A stretch of DNA of 64,000 bases from an uncultured bacterium (GCA_948964545.1 CAREDV010000002.1:27884-91883), one strand, 5' to 3'; positions 17,790 to 27,347 are shown, numbered from the stretch's first letter. The notes: generated from the letters alone by a model not told the origin. Numbers and translations: made by a program.

Positions 17790-18469
17790 CTCATATAAAA
17801 TTTTCGCTGTTGGGGGGTAAGTTTTTCAATGGAGTATCTTAGCATGGTTCTAGGCATTACTTTTGAGTATTTGTCCAAAAAGTTGAGCAGGACTTTTTCA
17901 TCTTTTTTACCAGCTTCTCTAAGCATCCAGCCTGTTGCCTTATGCATTAAATCATGTTTGTGTGTTAAGAAATTTTCGCAAAGTTCTAATAAAAGCTCAA
18001 ATTCTCCTGTTTTTACAACGCTCCATTGAGAAACAACAGCAATTCTTTCAGACCATAAATGACCGCTTTTAGCTAAATTTTCGATTATAGCTCTGTCATG
18101 AGTTTTTAGGTAGTGTTTACCGATAATTTTATGTGCGGATAAATCTACCAAATCCCAGTTATTAATGTTTTTCACATTCTTTATATATAAATTGACTATA
18201 TTTACATCATTATTTTTTTCATACAGAGAAACCATTATAAGCAGTGCACACAATCTTATTTCGTGATATGGGCTGTCAAGCATTTCCTGCAATTGTGCAG
18301 TTGTAGTTTTATCGCAATATTTTTTGACAATGCTTCTTGTAACAGGCACACGAATTCCGAGGAATTTATCGCCTTCTCCATATTGTCCTTTCCCTGTTTT
18401 GAAAAACTGCATTAAATGTTTTGCCTGTTCTTCATTTTTTAAATTTAATAATTCTTTTACTGCATCCAT
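17786..18469 (-). CDS. AlkD-like DNA alkylation repair protein
   Basis: A 227-residue all-helical HEAT-like protein of the DNA alkylation repair (AlkD) family, which removes alkylated bases such as 3-methyladenine and 7-methylguanine without base flipping. Typical residues are present: INNWDLVD (Trp and Asp at the lesion site), WSERIAVVS (Arg) and KATGWMLREAGK near the C-terminus. The length matches the family. It is a single gene, tail-to-tail with yqeG. Confidence 0.88.
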   Translation of the reverse strand: MDAVKELLNLKNEEQAKHLMQFFKTGKGQYGEGDKFLGIRVPVTRSIVKKYCDKTTTAQLQEMLDSPYHEIRLCALLIMVSLYEKNNDVNIVNLYIKNVKNINNWDLVDLSAHKIIGKHYLKTHDRAIIENLAKSGHLWSERIAVVSQWSVVKTGEFELLLELCENFLTHKHDLMHKATGWMLREAGKKDEKVLLNFLDKYSKVMPRTMLRYSIEKLTPQQRKFYMS

Positions 18470-18489
18470 TGTAATATAACCCGATAGTT

Positions 18490-18807
18490 TTAAGAATTAG
18501 CCAATCTCAATCCGATTGTACCTAATATAATAAATAAAATTGATACAATTTTAATTATACTTAATTGTTCATGGAAAAATATTACTCCTATTGCACAAAT
18601 CAATAAAATACCAAAAGCACCCCATATTGCATAAGCTATGCTTACGTCTATTGTTTTCAAGGCGTAAGACAGAAACAAAAATGAAAAAATATATGCAATA
18701 ACAGTTCCAATTGAAGGAAGTAAAACAGAAAAACCGTTTGATAGTTTTAATGCTGTGGTTCCAATTGTTTCAAAAATAATTGCTAATATTAAATAAAGCC
18801 AACTCAT
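18490..18807 (-). CDS. SMR family small multidrug exporter (EmrE/SugE-like)
   Basis: A 105-residue protein with four membrane helices. It has the essential helix-1 Glu (IIFETIGTTALKLSNG, Glu at about residue 13) and AYAIWGAFGIL in helix 3, typical of EmrE-type proton/drug antiporters. SD AAGGAGA is upstream. It lies 20 bases downstream of the AlkD-like start on the same strand. The substrate is unknown. Confidence 0.88.
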   Translation of the reverse strand: MSWLYLILAIIFETIGTTALKLSNGFSVLLPSIGTVIAYIFSFLFLSYALKTIDVSIAYAIWGAFGILLICAIGVIFFHEQLSIIKIVSILFIILGTIGLRLANS

Positions 18808-18828
18808 ATCATTCTCCTTAATATGTAA

Positions 18829-18860
18829 AAAAACACAGGATTATACATCCTGTATTTTTT
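18829..18860 (-). terminator. Intrinsic terminator after the CAU tRNA
   Basis: Stem ACAGGAT/ATCCTGT (18835-18841 with 18847-18853), a 5-base loop, and a T-run on the minus strand. It ends the minus-strand tRNA transcript ahead of the SMR gene. Confidence 0.75.
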
Positions 18861-18861
18861 A

Positions 18862-18933
<72 letters not shown>

Positions 18934-18961
18934 AGACGCTTATTCAATTTTTGGATTTTTT

Positions 18962-19041
18962 GGCTTGCGGTAGCTTTGCGCTACCTATCCTCTCCTCGGA
19001 AGATACTTAATCTTCCTCGTCGGCAGAGTGCCATAGTCCAG
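18962..19041. repeat. Palindromic dispersed element beside a tRNA
   Basis: Two small hairpins (GGTAGC/GCTACC at 18969-18985 and GGAAGAT/ATCTTCC near 18998-19016) are followed by a 25-bp segment (19010-19034) that recurs exactly, in inverted orientation, at 63976-64000. It lies between the tRNA and the NDP-sugar gene and ends in GCCATAGTCCAG, a near copy of the tRNA 5' end. It looks like a REP/MITE-type repeat. No ORF is present. Confidence 0.6.
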
Positions 19042-19079
19042 CGATATATTAAACTATTAACGCACTTTTTACTTTATCA

Positions 19080-20075
19080 TCAAACTTTCAAAAAATCAAG
19101 TGTTATATATTCATTTTTAATATTGTTGTCAATTATACAATTTGACGCGATTATACTGTCTGAAATATGTAGATTTGAGCCTATTTTGACATTATCCCAA
19201 ATTATACAATTTTCTATAACTGTATTTTTGCCGATAATTGTATTTTTGCCGATTGTAGAATTTCCGATAAATTCTACAGTATTATCAATGTTACTTTCAG
19301 AGATGTAACAACCTTGCGGGCATGTAATTATTTTAGAATGGACAAATTCATATTCTCCATTAAATAAGTCTTGGGTTGATTGTTTATATTGTTCTAATGT
19401 TCCGATGTCGCTCCAGTATTCGTTTACTTCAAATGTATTTATGGCATGCTCTTCCAAAAGTTTTGGAAAGACATTTTTTGCAAAGTCATAAAAAGTATTT
19501 TCGGGAATGTATTCGAAAATTTTGTAATCAAAAATATAAATTCCTGTATTTATAAAATTACTTTTGGCTTCTTCAATCGGAGGTTTTTCCTGAAATTCTG
19601 TAATAAACCCGTTTTTATCCGTTACAACAACTCCAAAATGTTGTACTTGAGATTTGTCAATTTGTTTTATACCAATCGTAGCAATTGCGTTTGAATTTTT
19701 ATGGATTTCAATCCCTTTTTCCAAATCTGCATTAGTTAAACCGTCTGCAGATAATACAACAAAAGTTTCACCAGGTTTAAAGAAGTTTTGGCATTTTTTT
19801 AAACCACCTGCAGTTCCAGACAAGGTTTCTTCCTGGATGTAATTAAAGTTAATATCTATATTATTGTTAGAGTAACGATCAATAATTTTTTGAGCAAGGT
19901 AGTATGTATTGCAGATTACATCTTTTATTCCGATAGAATGAAGTTTTTCAAAAAGAATGTCCATTACTGGTTTGTTTGCAATAGGAACAAGAGGTTTAGG
20001 CACTTCCCTTGTTAAGGGTTCAAGTCTTGAACCAACACCTGCAGACATAATCATAGCTTTAGTAACTTTACTCAT
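19080..20075 (-). CDS. NDP-sugar pyrophosphorylase with hexapeptide-repeat tail
   Basis: A 331-residue nucleotidyltransferase using the ATG at 20075 (MSKVTKAMIMSAGVG). A TTG seven codons upstream is in frame but less likely. The Rossmann-type core has AGVGSRLEPLTREVPKPLVP (nucleotide loop and Lys), LSADGLTN and FQEKPP. The last 70 residues are left-handed beta-helix hexapeptides (IGNSTIGKNTIIGKN). It probably activates a hexose 1-phosphate for surface polysaccharide, consistent with the glycosyltransferase genes 1 kb away. The exact sugar is not readable. No Shine-Dalgarno is visible. Confidence 0.82.
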   Translation of the reverse strand: MSKVTKAMIMSAGVGSRLEPLTREVPKPLVPIANKPVMDILFEKLHSIGIKDVICNTYYLAQKIIDRYSNNNIDINFNYIQEETLSGTAGGLKKCQNFFKPGETFVVLSADGLTNADLEKGIEIHKNSNAIATIGIKQIDKSQVQHFGVVVTDKNGFITEFQEKPPIEEAKSNFINTGIYIFDYKIFEYIPENTFYDFAKNVFPKLLEEHAINTFEVNEYWSDIGTLEQYKQSTQDLFNGEYEFVHSKIITCPQGCYISESNIDNTVEFIGNSTIGKNTIIGKNTVIENCIIWDNVKIGSNLHISDSIIASNCIIDNNIKNEYITLDFLKV

Positions 20076-20107
20076 ATTATATTTATAATAGTTCAAAAAA
20101 TATTTTA

Positions 20108-20135
20108 TTGCAAATTTAAAATGAAGTTGTATAAT
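20108..20135 (+). promoter_or_regulatory. Promoter of tRNA-Lys
   Basis: TTGCAA (20108-20113), a 16-base spacer and a perfect TATAAT (20130-20135), placing the start about at the tRNA 5' end. Confidence 0.7.
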
Positions 20136-20143
20136 TTTATTAC

Positions 20144-20219
<76 letters not shown>

Positions 20220-20220
20220 T

Positions 20221-20247
20221 ACTTTTTCTTTTTAGTAAAGAAAAAGT
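20221..20247 (+). terminator. Hairpin after tRNA-Lys
   Basis: A perfect 11-bp stem (ACTTTTTCTTT and its complement) with a 5-base loop directly after the tRNA. No T-run follows, so it may be a processing or weak termination signal. Confidence 0.45.
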
Positions 20248-20317
20248 AGGCAAAAAGAAAAGACAATATTTATATAAACTATATTTTATTGTTTTTGTTT
20301 TATATGTGAGGGATTAA

Positions 20318-22573
20318 GTGCTTAATATTAACGAAGTTCAATCGGATTGTACAGGATGCAGTGCATGTTTTGCGCTTTGCCCTGTCAATGCAATTTCTAT
20401 GAAAGAAAATAGTGAAGGGTTTTTGTATCCTGAAATTGATGAGGCAAAATGCACAAATTGCGGTTTATGTGCAAAAACCTGTCCGGTTCTTAATTCCGTG
20501 TATCTCAATTCTGATGAGCCCGAATGTCATGCTGTAATGGCAGGTGATGATATTAGAAAAGGTAGTACATCAGGCGGTGTGTTTCCTGTCCTTGCTTATA
20601 AATTCCTTGAAAACGGAGGGTTCGTCTGCGGTGCTGTGTGGGATGGCAAAAGAGTTATTCATATTGTTTCCGATAAGAAAGAAGATATTGAGAGGATGCG
20701 TTCTTCAAAATATTTGCAGAGTTCAATGGAAAACTGTTATTGCGAAATTAAACAGCTTTTGCAAAGTGATAAAGAAGTATTGTTTACGGGTACGCCATGC
20801 CAAATTGCGGGATTGAATGCATTTTTGAAGAAAGATTATGAAAAGCTTACAACAGTTGAAATCGTCTGCCATGGAGTGCCGTCGCCTAAAGCTTTTAGAA
20901 AATATTTGGATGAAACATTAAATGTCGATGAAGAATTTATAAGTACGAATTTTAGAGATAAAGTTAACGGCTGGAGTAAGTATTTTGTGACGACAACTAC
21001 TTCTAAACGTATTTTGAGTGAATCTGCTCGAAAAAATATTTATATAAAAACTTTTCTTGATAATTTATGCCTGCGTTCTAGCTGTGAAAATTGTAAATTT
21101 AACAAAATACCGCGTCAGGCTGATTTAACAATTGGAGACTTTTGGGGAATTGGGAAATTTAGTAAAAAACTAAACGATAAAAAAGGTACATCGTTGGTTT
21201 TGGTTAATAATGATAAAGGTAAAAAAAATTTAGATAGTATTCGTCAAGAATTAAAAACAATTGCAAAAGTTCCGTTGGAATATGCAGTAAAAGGCAATCC
21301 TGTTCTTGTCGGCTCAAGTTTAGTTAATCCGAAACGAAAAGTATTTATGAAAAATCTTGAAACAAAAAGTTTGACTGATAGTTTGAAAAGCTGCTTTGAC
21401 AATTCATGTGATTTTTTAATTGTAAATTTCTGGGATTCATATAACAATTATGGTGCTGTGTTGACGGCATATGCAATGCAGGAATTAATTAGAGGATTTG
21501 GATTTACTGCAAAATGTTTAAAGGATGCGGAAAGAATTAATAAAAGAATGATTAAAGCATCAGTTCAGCATAAGTTTGCTAATCAATTTTTAGATTTTAC
21601 GAGTCAGTTAAGTTTTAATGAAGCTGTTGAATTAACCAAAAGCATAAAAGGTGTTATAGTTGGTTCTGATCAGGTATTTAGATTAAGTTATATCAGCAGA
21701 TCGCCTAATAAATATCTTTTGGGCTTTGTTGATAAAAGTTGCAGAAAACTTGCAATTTCCGCAAGTTTTGGAGTTGATAAATCTGAATTTGTCAAAAATA
21801 CATCTTATAAAAAGATGAGTCAGAAAGCAAATAAAATTCTTCAAAGTTTTGATTATTTGTCATGCCGTGAAATTTCAGGGAAAGAAATTTATAAAGATGT
21901 GTACAACTTAGATTCTGATGCGATTATTGATCCTGTATTTTTAATTCCGAAAGACAAATATAATAAAATTGCAGAGTGTTCAAAAATTGATTATACAGAT
22001 AAAGTAGTTTCGTATGTTTTGGATGAAAAAGATGCGTATAAAGATTTTGTTGGAAAATTTGACTTGGATGTTATAAAGCTCAATGACACGGAAAATCCTG
22101 TTAAAGTTGAGGACTGGATAAATGCGATTAAGTCTTGCAAGTTATTAATTACAGATTCTTTCCATGGTACATGTTTTGCAATTATATTCAATAAGCCTTT
22201 TATATGTCTTACAAATAAATCAAGAGGGATTGCAAGATTTGATACACTTCGCGCAATTACGGGTATTGAAAATAATTTTATCAGTTCATTTGAAAATATT
22301 GAAACTTTGCCTGAATGTCCAAATTATCAAAAGGTGAATGCTTCTTTGAATGCTGAAATAAAAAGATGTTTAGAAAGATTGGAAAATGTTATTAAAAATA
22401 ACTATTCTAATAATCTAAATAAAACTGAGTATACGCTTAAGAAAACAATTCAAATACGTAAATATGCTGAATTATTTTTGTTTAGTATTTTGCGTATGAT
22501 TGCTAAAAAGCACAGAGTAAAAATTGATGAAAAACTTGATGTAATTAAATATAGTTTAGATTGGGGAAGATAA
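20318..22573 (+). CDS. Fusion of ferredoxin/FrhB-type Fe-S domain and polysaccharide pyruvyl transferase
   Basis: A 751-residue protein starting at GTG 20318 with GAGGG upstream. Two 4Fe-4S motifs open it (CTGCSACFALCP, about residues 11-22, and CTNCGLCAKTCP, about 47-58), then coenzyme F420 hydrogenase beta-subunit-like domains to about residue 330 (TGTPCQIAGLN, IVCHGVPSP, DLTIGDFWGIG). From about residue 365 to 690 lies a polysaccharide pyruvyl transferase-type domain (NFWDSYNNYGAVLTAYAM, IVGSDQVFR, LITDSFHGTCFAIIF). The two modules are usually adjacent genes in capsule clusters. It probably adds a reduced or ketal-type modification to surface glycans, but the redox half's substrate is unknown. 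It is two bases from the next gene. Confidence 0.82.
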   Translation: MLNINEVQSDCTGCSACFALCPVNAISMKENSEGFLYPEIDEAKCTNCGLCAKTCPVLNSVYLNSDEPECHAVMAGDDIRKGSTSGGVFPVLAYKFLENGGFVCGAVWDGKRVIHIVSDKKEDIERMRSSKYLQSSMENCYCEIKQLLQSDKEVLFTGTPCQIAGLNAFLKKDYEKLTTVEIVCHGVPSPKAFRKYLDETLNVDEEFISTNFRDKVNGWSKYFVTTTTSKRILSESARKNIYIKTFLDNLCLRSSCENCKFNKIPRQADLTIGDFWGIGKFSKKLNDKKGTSLVLVNNDKGKKNLDSIRQELKTIAKVPLEYAVKGNPVLVGSSLVNPKRKVFMKNLETKSLTDSLKSCFDNSCDFLIVNFWDSYNNYGAVLTAYAMQELIRGFGFTAKCLKDAERINKRMIKASVQHKFANQFLDFTSQLSFNEAVELTKSIKGVIVGSDQVFRLSYISRSPNKYLLGFVDKSCRKLAISASFGVDKSEFVKNTSYKKMSQKANKILQSFDYLSCREISGKEIYKDVYNLDSDAIIDPVFLIPKDKYNKIAECSKIDYTDKVVSYVLDEKDAYKDFVGKFDLDVIKLNDTENPVKVEDWINAIKSCKLLITDSFHGTCFAIIFNKPFICLTNKSRGIARFDTLRAITGIENNFISSFENIETLPECPNYQKVNASLNAEIKRCLERLENVIKNNYSNNLNKTEYTLKKTIQIRKYAELFLFSILRMIAKKHRVKIDEKLDVIKYSLDWGR

Positions 22574-22574
22574 G

Positions 22575-23384
22575 ATGCCAAAGGTTTCAATAATTGCGCC
22601 CGCTTATAATGCAGAGAATTTTATACAAAGATATATTGACAGCGTACTGGCATTTGAGCATAAAGATATACAATTAATACTTGTTAATGATGCATCAAAA
22701 GATAAAACACATGAGATTATTGAAAGTAATCGTGAAAAAATTAAAAATGCTGGTATAGAATTTGATTATATTAACCTTGAAGAAAATAAAGGACAGGCAA
22801 ACGCTCTTAACGTTGCGCTTAAGCATGTAACTGGCGAATATCTTTCTTGGCAGGATGTTGATGATATTTTTTACCCAAATTGTCTTTCAAGATGCTTGGA
22901 AGTTTTAAAGCAAAATCCTGAATGTAAAATAGTGTTCAGTAAAGCTCTGATTGTTGATGAAAATAGGAATTATGACAAAGAGCAGCCTAAATATATACCT
23001 GAAAAAGAATTTGTTCATAAAGATTTGCTTAAAGATTATATTATAGGCAAAAATGTTATTTGGGGACCTATGAGATTTGTGGAAACAAAAGCATTGTTTG
23101 ACGTTTTACAAGATAAATCTATTTATATTTCAACAGGCGGCCAGAATGCGCAGTTATTATTTCCAATGGTATATAAATATAAATGTATATATATTGATGA
23201 GATTTTGTCTGAATATATAGTAATAAAATCTTCGCATTCTCATTGTGTTTCAGCAAGAAGATATAGAAAAGCTCGTTTTAAAACTTTTATTAATACGATA
23301 TATCGTATTAATATGCCTTTTTACCAAAAGGCATATTATATTCTCTTGGTGCTGTGTGAGTTTACAGTGTTATTGTTTAAGTAA
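22575..23384 (+). CDS. Family 2 glycosyltransferase
   Basis: A 269-residue GT-A enzyme with the N-terminal nucleotide fold VSIIAPAYNAENFIQRYIDS, LILVNDASKDKTHEI, ENKGQANALNVAL and the metal-binding WQDVDDIFYP. It ends in a hydrophobic tail (YYILLVLCEFTVLLFK). It starts one base after the stop of the FrhB/pyruvyl transferase fusion, so both probably build the same surface polysaccharide. Donor and acceptor are unknown. The 3' end overlaps the convergent GH13-like gene by 8 bases. Confidence 0.87.
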   Translation: MPKVSIIAPAYNAENFIQRYIDSVLAFEHKDIQLILVNDASKDKTHEIIESNREKIKNAGIEFDYINLEENKGQANALNVALKHVTGEYLSWQDVDDIFYPNCLSRCLEVLKQNPECKIVFSKALIVDENRNYDKEQPKYIPEKEFVHKDLLKDYIIGKNVIWGPMRFVETKALFDVLQDKSIYISTGGQNAQLLFPMVYKYKCIYIDEILSEYIVIKSSHSHCVSARRYRKARFKTFINTIYRINMPFYQKAYYILLVLCEFTVLLFK

Positions 23385-24822
23385 CTATTGCGTTCTCAAA
23401 AATATGGTAAACATTATTTGTGTATTCTCTTGCCTCAGGGGATGTATTGAAAACTCCATCCCAGTGACGTTCGCAATCTGTCCACGCATCAGAACCGCTC
23501 ATTTTTTTCGGGTGCATCATTATTTCATGAGTATTAATATATGGTGAAAGCGGGAAAATATCATTAATCTGCATAAATGTAGGTAGTTTGTTATATCTAT
23601 TATCGTATCCCCACAGGCATGAATTTATACGATTAAGTCTATCTTCAAATCTTAATCTGCCGTAATCATTGTCATCAGAAACCTGCGGCCCGCCAGCATA
23701 TTCTCTGTTGTAAGCTTGTCTGTCAGATTCATATTTAACGCTTGAGATATCATCGGCTCTGCCCCAGTCAGTTCCTGCAGTAAAGCCCATTTCTTTATAG
23801 CGGTAATCATTGTTACATTTTTCCCCTATGAATGCCAAATCGTTTCTGCCAGTTTTATTTCTAACCTGATGCAGAATATATGCCATTTGTTTTTCATTAG
23901 GCAGTTCGCCTTGACCCATATAGCCATTATAATCAATTATATGTTTTGCGCTGTCAAAAAATATTGCATCAAACCCTAAATCTACAGCCCAAACACAAGC
24001 ATCAATATATGCTCTTTCGTGGTCATACCAGTTAAAATCTCCGCCATGCACTTTTAATTGTCCAGCAGATAAAGGAAGTCTTATACCTGTTTTTAATCCG
24101 TGCATGTGTGCAAGATCGTTGAAGGCTTTAACCTGCTCATCTGCTCCCATTTTACCGAATAAGCCAGTTGCTGTTAGTGTATTGCTTATTCCGCAGTGTA
24201 AATTTGTGCAGTATAAAGAACCATCAAAAACACTTCCATCACCGTGTAAAGTCGGATAGAGCTGTGAAAGGATTACGCAGTTTGCACCCTTTCCGCAATG
24301 AGGCGGAATTGCAGGGATAAGTTTCATAACACCTAAAAGCCCCTCTGATATTCTGTCGCCGTCGTATTTTGCGCATAGACGCGGGTTGATTTCAATGTAG
24401 TTTGCATGTCTGCCCCATTTGTCGCCATAATCGGGAGAGGGTATATATGACGGAATTCCTGGATATTGATTATTGGGTTTAGTTAGTGTGCAAATTGATT
24501 GGATTACTTGCTCGGGTGTTCTTCTTAAAAGTTCAGCAGGTGATGCATTTACCCATTTTACCATACCCGCGCTGTAGATATGGTCGTTTGTCCAGTTGTC
24601 TTCATAAATATCGTTTCTGTTTGTGCTAATCCAAAAAAGTTTTTTTAAAGGCTGTTGGTCGCCGTAATAACCTTTAAAAGAAAGTTTTTTATTGATAAGC
24701 AAATGACTGTCGCCAAAATCTTTAAAGATTGGTGAAGTTGAAATTTCTGTTTTATTAGAGACCTTATGTTTATTTTGTCTTTGATAATATCCCTGTTTGA
24801 AAGATAAAGCTGTAACTTTCAT
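23377..24822 (-). CDS. GH13-like TIM-barrel glycosidase homologue with SFKG N-terminus
   Basis: A 481-residue protein. The central part has alpha-amylase-type motifs: DLGFDAIFFDSAKH (nucleophile Asp290) and FIGEKC (acid/base Glu334), preceded by NDLAHMHGLKTGIRLP in the place of region I, where the usual NH pair is absent. There is no signal peptide. The N-terminus carries two similar segments, ALSFKQGYY (5-13) and KLSFKGYYG (46-54). A TIM-barrel glycosidase or glucan-remodelling enzyme is likely. Activity is uncertain. It faces the GT2 gene and lies downstream of a terminator, so it is probably transcribed alone. Confidence 0.6.
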   Translation of the reverse strand: MKVTALSFKQGYYQRQNKHKVSNKTEISTSPIFKDFGDSHLLINKKLSFKGYYGDQQPLKKLFWISTNRNDIYEDNWTNDHIYSAGMVKWVNASPAELLRRTPEQVIQSICTLTKPNNQYPGIPSYIPSPDYGDKWGRHANYIEINPRLCAKYDGDRISEGLLGVMKLIPAIPPHCGKGANCVILSQLYPTLHGDGSVFDGSLYCTNLHCGISNTLTATGLFGKMGADEQVKAFNDLAHMHGLKTGIRLPLSAGQLKVHGGDFNWYDHERAYIDACVWAVDLGFDAIFFDSAKHIIDYNGYMGQGELPNEKQMAYILHQVRNKTGRNDLAFIGEKCNNDYRYKEMGFTAGTDWGRADDISSVKYESDRQAYNREYAGGPQVSDDNDYGRLRFEDRLNRINSCLWGYDNRYNKLPTFMQINDIFPLSPYINTHEIMMHPKKMSGSDAWTDCERHWDGVFNTSPEAREYTNNVYHIFENAIVT

Positions 24823-24848
24823 AAGTTTATTTTATTTAAAGCAAAACA

Positions 24849-24880
24849 AAAAAGCAAGGTTAAAACACCTTGCTTTTGAT
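24849..24880 (-). terminator. Intrinsic terminator of the 24894 gene
   Basis: A 10-bp stem AAAGCAAGGT/ACCTTGCTTT with a 6-base loop (24851-24876), followed on the minus strand by TTTTTTG. Confidence 0.85.
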
Positions 24881-24893
24881 TATATCGGGGTTA

Positions 24894-25988
24894 TTATGAT
24901 TTATTTCCGCCAAACAAACATCCGAGTAAAAGGCCTGCACCTGCAGCGATTGCTGCGAATTTTCCTGCTTTAGCCCATTTGAAGCTTTTAGATGCATTTT
25001 TTAAGGTATCAGGAGCAGATTCTCTGAAAGCTTTTGCCGTATCATCCCAGTGAGCTGCTACTTGACCGTTTAATGTTGTTCTTAAGTTTTTAACTGAATT
25101 TTCTGCATCTGTTACTAACGGTGTTACTTCAGCTAATGCACCTGCTTTTGTGCCATATCTTTGTGCTATTGTTTTGGCTTCTGCTTGAATTTCAGCTTCA
25201 ACTGTTTTTTCTATGCCGAATGCATTTGGGTTTTTAGTGATTAAGTCTTCTATCTGAGCAGGTGTTGCATCTTTTGCAAGTCCTTCTACAAGAGATTTTC
25301 TTTTAACGAGGTTTGCAAGTTCTTCTTGCTGACAAGCTAAGTTGCCTGCTTGAGCGTCTTTAAGTGCTTGTTTTACAATACCATCCGCATCTATTCCTTC
25401 AATTGATAAAGCTGTTCTACCGAGGCGAGTTTTTAAAACATTTGTGTCAGGATTACGTTTTACTGCATTAGGAACTAAATCTGTTACTTCTTTGGGTAAA
25501 GCTGCTCTGTCAGCGGCAGGAGTTTGGACGTATTTTTTTACCGCTTCATATTCTTTTGCGTTTGCAAAGCCTTCAGCTTGAGCTAGAGCTTCTTTTTTTG
25601 TTGCATATTTAGCTTTGCTGTCTGCTAGAGCCAGTTCATTAGGATCTGTTTGATAAGCTTTCAAGATATCGTCAGTGAAAGTTTTACCGTCTTTTGTGAA
25701 TGCAGTGCCTAATTTATCACCGAAGAAATAAGCTCCTGCGCCTGCGCCGATACCGCCTACTGCTGCAAGTTTAAGACCTGAGTTTAATCCTGAACCGCCT
25801 TCTGATTTTTGGAATGTATCTGTAGTTGGTTGTTGAAGTGCTAATTGCTGCATTAAAGCTTGCTGTTGAGCTAATTGTGCATATTGGTTATTAAAACCTG
25901 TAGCGTTAGCCATAAAATCATCATTCAATCCTGTGCTTTGTCCCATCATATACGGATTAAAACCATACATAGAAGTGCCCATTGTCAT
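24894..25988 (-). CDS. Unknown Gln-rich protein with glycine-zipper membrane segments
   Basis: A 364-residue protein of no family I recognise. It has a Met/Asn/Gln-rich N-terminus (residues 1-55, QYAQLAQQQALMQQLALQQ), a Gly/Ala-rich hydrophobic stretch (AAVGGIGAGAGAYFFG, about 72-88), a long helical charged region (about 100-330) and a second hydrophobic Gly-rich end (FAAIAAGAGLLLGCLFGG). SD AAGGTAGG sits 7 bases before the ATG. It has its own terminator. Possibly a membrane-associated or secreted structural protein. Unknown. Confidence 0.6.
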   Translation of the reverse strand: MTMGTSMYGFNPYMMGQSTGLNDDFMANATGFNNQYAQLAQQQALMQQLALQQPTTDTFQKSEGGSGLNSGLKLAAVGGIGAGAGAYFFGDKLGTAFTKDGKTFTDDILKAYQTDPNELALADSKAKYATKKEALAQAEGFANAKEYEAVKKYVQTPAADRAALPKEVTDLVPNAVKRNPDTNVLKTRLGRTALSIEGIDADGIVKQALKDAQAGNLACQQEELANLVKRKSLVEGLAKDATPAQIEDLITKNPNAFGIEKTVEAEIQAEAKTIAQRYGTKAGALAEVTPLVTDAENSVKNLRTTLNGQVAAHWDDTAKAFRESAPDTLKNASKSFKWAKAGKFAAIAAGAGLLLGCLFGGNKS

Positions 25989-26075
25989 AATAACCTACCT
26001 TTTCCAAATTTAATTTAACCTAACCTTGTATATATAAAAAATTTCTGGAAAGGAAAATTGCTTATTATGTATAAT

Positions 26076-27347
26076 TTAGCTTAATAATTTGTTACAAAGC
26101 TGTTCGAATTCAGGAAATGAGATGTTTACCCATTCAAACCCGTTAATACAAATCGGATTATTACACACTAATCCCGCAACATATAAACTCATTGCAAGCC
26201 TGTGGTCGTGGTAAGTTTCAACCTCACATCCGCCTTGTAATTCAGTTTTCCCGTTGATAATAAAACCGTCTTGAGTTTCTTCAATATCTGCTCCGATTTT
26301 TTTGAGTTCAGTTACAATGGCTTTAATTCTGTCGCTTTCTTTATTGCGCAAATCCTGTGCATCTTTAATTATCGTAGTGCCGTCTGCTTGAGTCGCAAGA
26401 ACAGCAATTACAGGGAGTTCATCAATAAGTTTCGGGATAATTTCACCTTTTATTGTGACAGCTTTAAGGCTTGAATATGTTATTTTTATATCTCCGACTT
26501 CTTCGCCTGACACGTTACGTAAATCAAGGATTTCAATATTTCCGCCCATTTGTTTTACGATTTCAATAATTCCTGTACGCGTTGGGTTTAAACCGACATT
26601 TTTCAGGATTATTTCAGAATTTGGGACGATTAGTCCTGCAACAATAAAATATGCGGCTGATGAAATATCTCCGCAAACTTCAATTATTTGCGGTCGAAGT
26701 ACTGATTTTTCTATTGTTGTTGTGTTCCTGCAAGTTGAAATATTTGCTCCCATAAATTTCAACATTCTTTCTGTGTGGTCGCGTGAAATATAAGGTTCTG
26801 TAAAAGTTGTTTTGCCCTCACAATTTAGCCCTGCAAGCAGAATACAAGATTTTACCTGTGCGGATGCAAGGTTTGAAACATAATCAATATTATGCAGATT
26901 TTTACCGTTTATTGATAATGGTGCGTGGTTGTCCTTAGATAATATTTCAGCTCCCATAAGTGTTAATGGTTCTATAACACGTTTCATCGGACGTTTGGAA
27001 AGGCTTTTGTCGCCTGTTAAAATTGAATTAAAATTTTGTCCTGCAAGAACTCCTGCCATAAAACGCATCGTAGTACCTGAGTTGCCGCAATCGAGTTCTC
27101 CAGCAGGTGAACAGAGTTTGCCTGTAGAATTGATTATTAAATCATTTTTGAATTCTGCATCTACTCCTAAGTTTTTACAAATTTGTAAGGTTGATAGCGG
27201 GTCTTGACCTTTTGAGAAATTTTTAATAATTGATTTACCATTTGCAAGTGATGCTAGAATAACAGCTCTGTGCGAAATTGATTTGTCAGCTGGAATTGAA
27301 ATTTCACCTTTGAGTCCTTTTGAGATTTTTTTAACGGATTTTTTCAT
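26076..27347 (-). CDS. aroA: 3-phosphoshikimate 1-carboxyvinyltransferase (EPSP synthase)
   Basis: A 423-residue EPSP synthase of the shikimate pathway, transferring enolpyruvyl from PEP to shikimate 3-phosphate. Visible: IPADKSISHRAVILA (substrate Lys and Ser), LDCGNSGTTMRFMAGVL (PEP loop), SRDHTERML, DELPVIAVLA (catalytic Asp) and NKESDRIKA. It is complete and of normal length. Its start lies about 50 bases from the divergent tRNA-Ser. Confidence 0.95.
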   Translation of the reverse strand: MKKSVKKISKGLKGEISIPADKSISHRAVILASLANGKSIIKNFSKGQDPLSTLQICKNLGVDAEFKNDLIINSTGKLCSPAGELDCGNSGTTMRFMAGVLAGQNFNSILTGDKSLSKRPMKRVIEPLTLMGAEILSKDNHAPLSINGKNLHNIDYVSNLASAQVKSCILLAGLNCEGKTTFTEPYISRDHTERMLKFMGANISTCRNTTTIEKSVLRPQIIEVCGDISSAAYFIVAGLIVPNSEIILKNVGLNPTRTGIIEIVKQMGGNIEILDLRNVSGEEVGDIKITYSSLKAVTIKGEIIPKLIDELPVIAVLATQADGTTIIKDAQDLRNKESDRIKAIVTELKKIGADIEETQDGFIINGKTELQGGCEVETYHDHRLAMSLYVAGLVCNNPICINGFEWVNISFPEFEQLCNKLLS

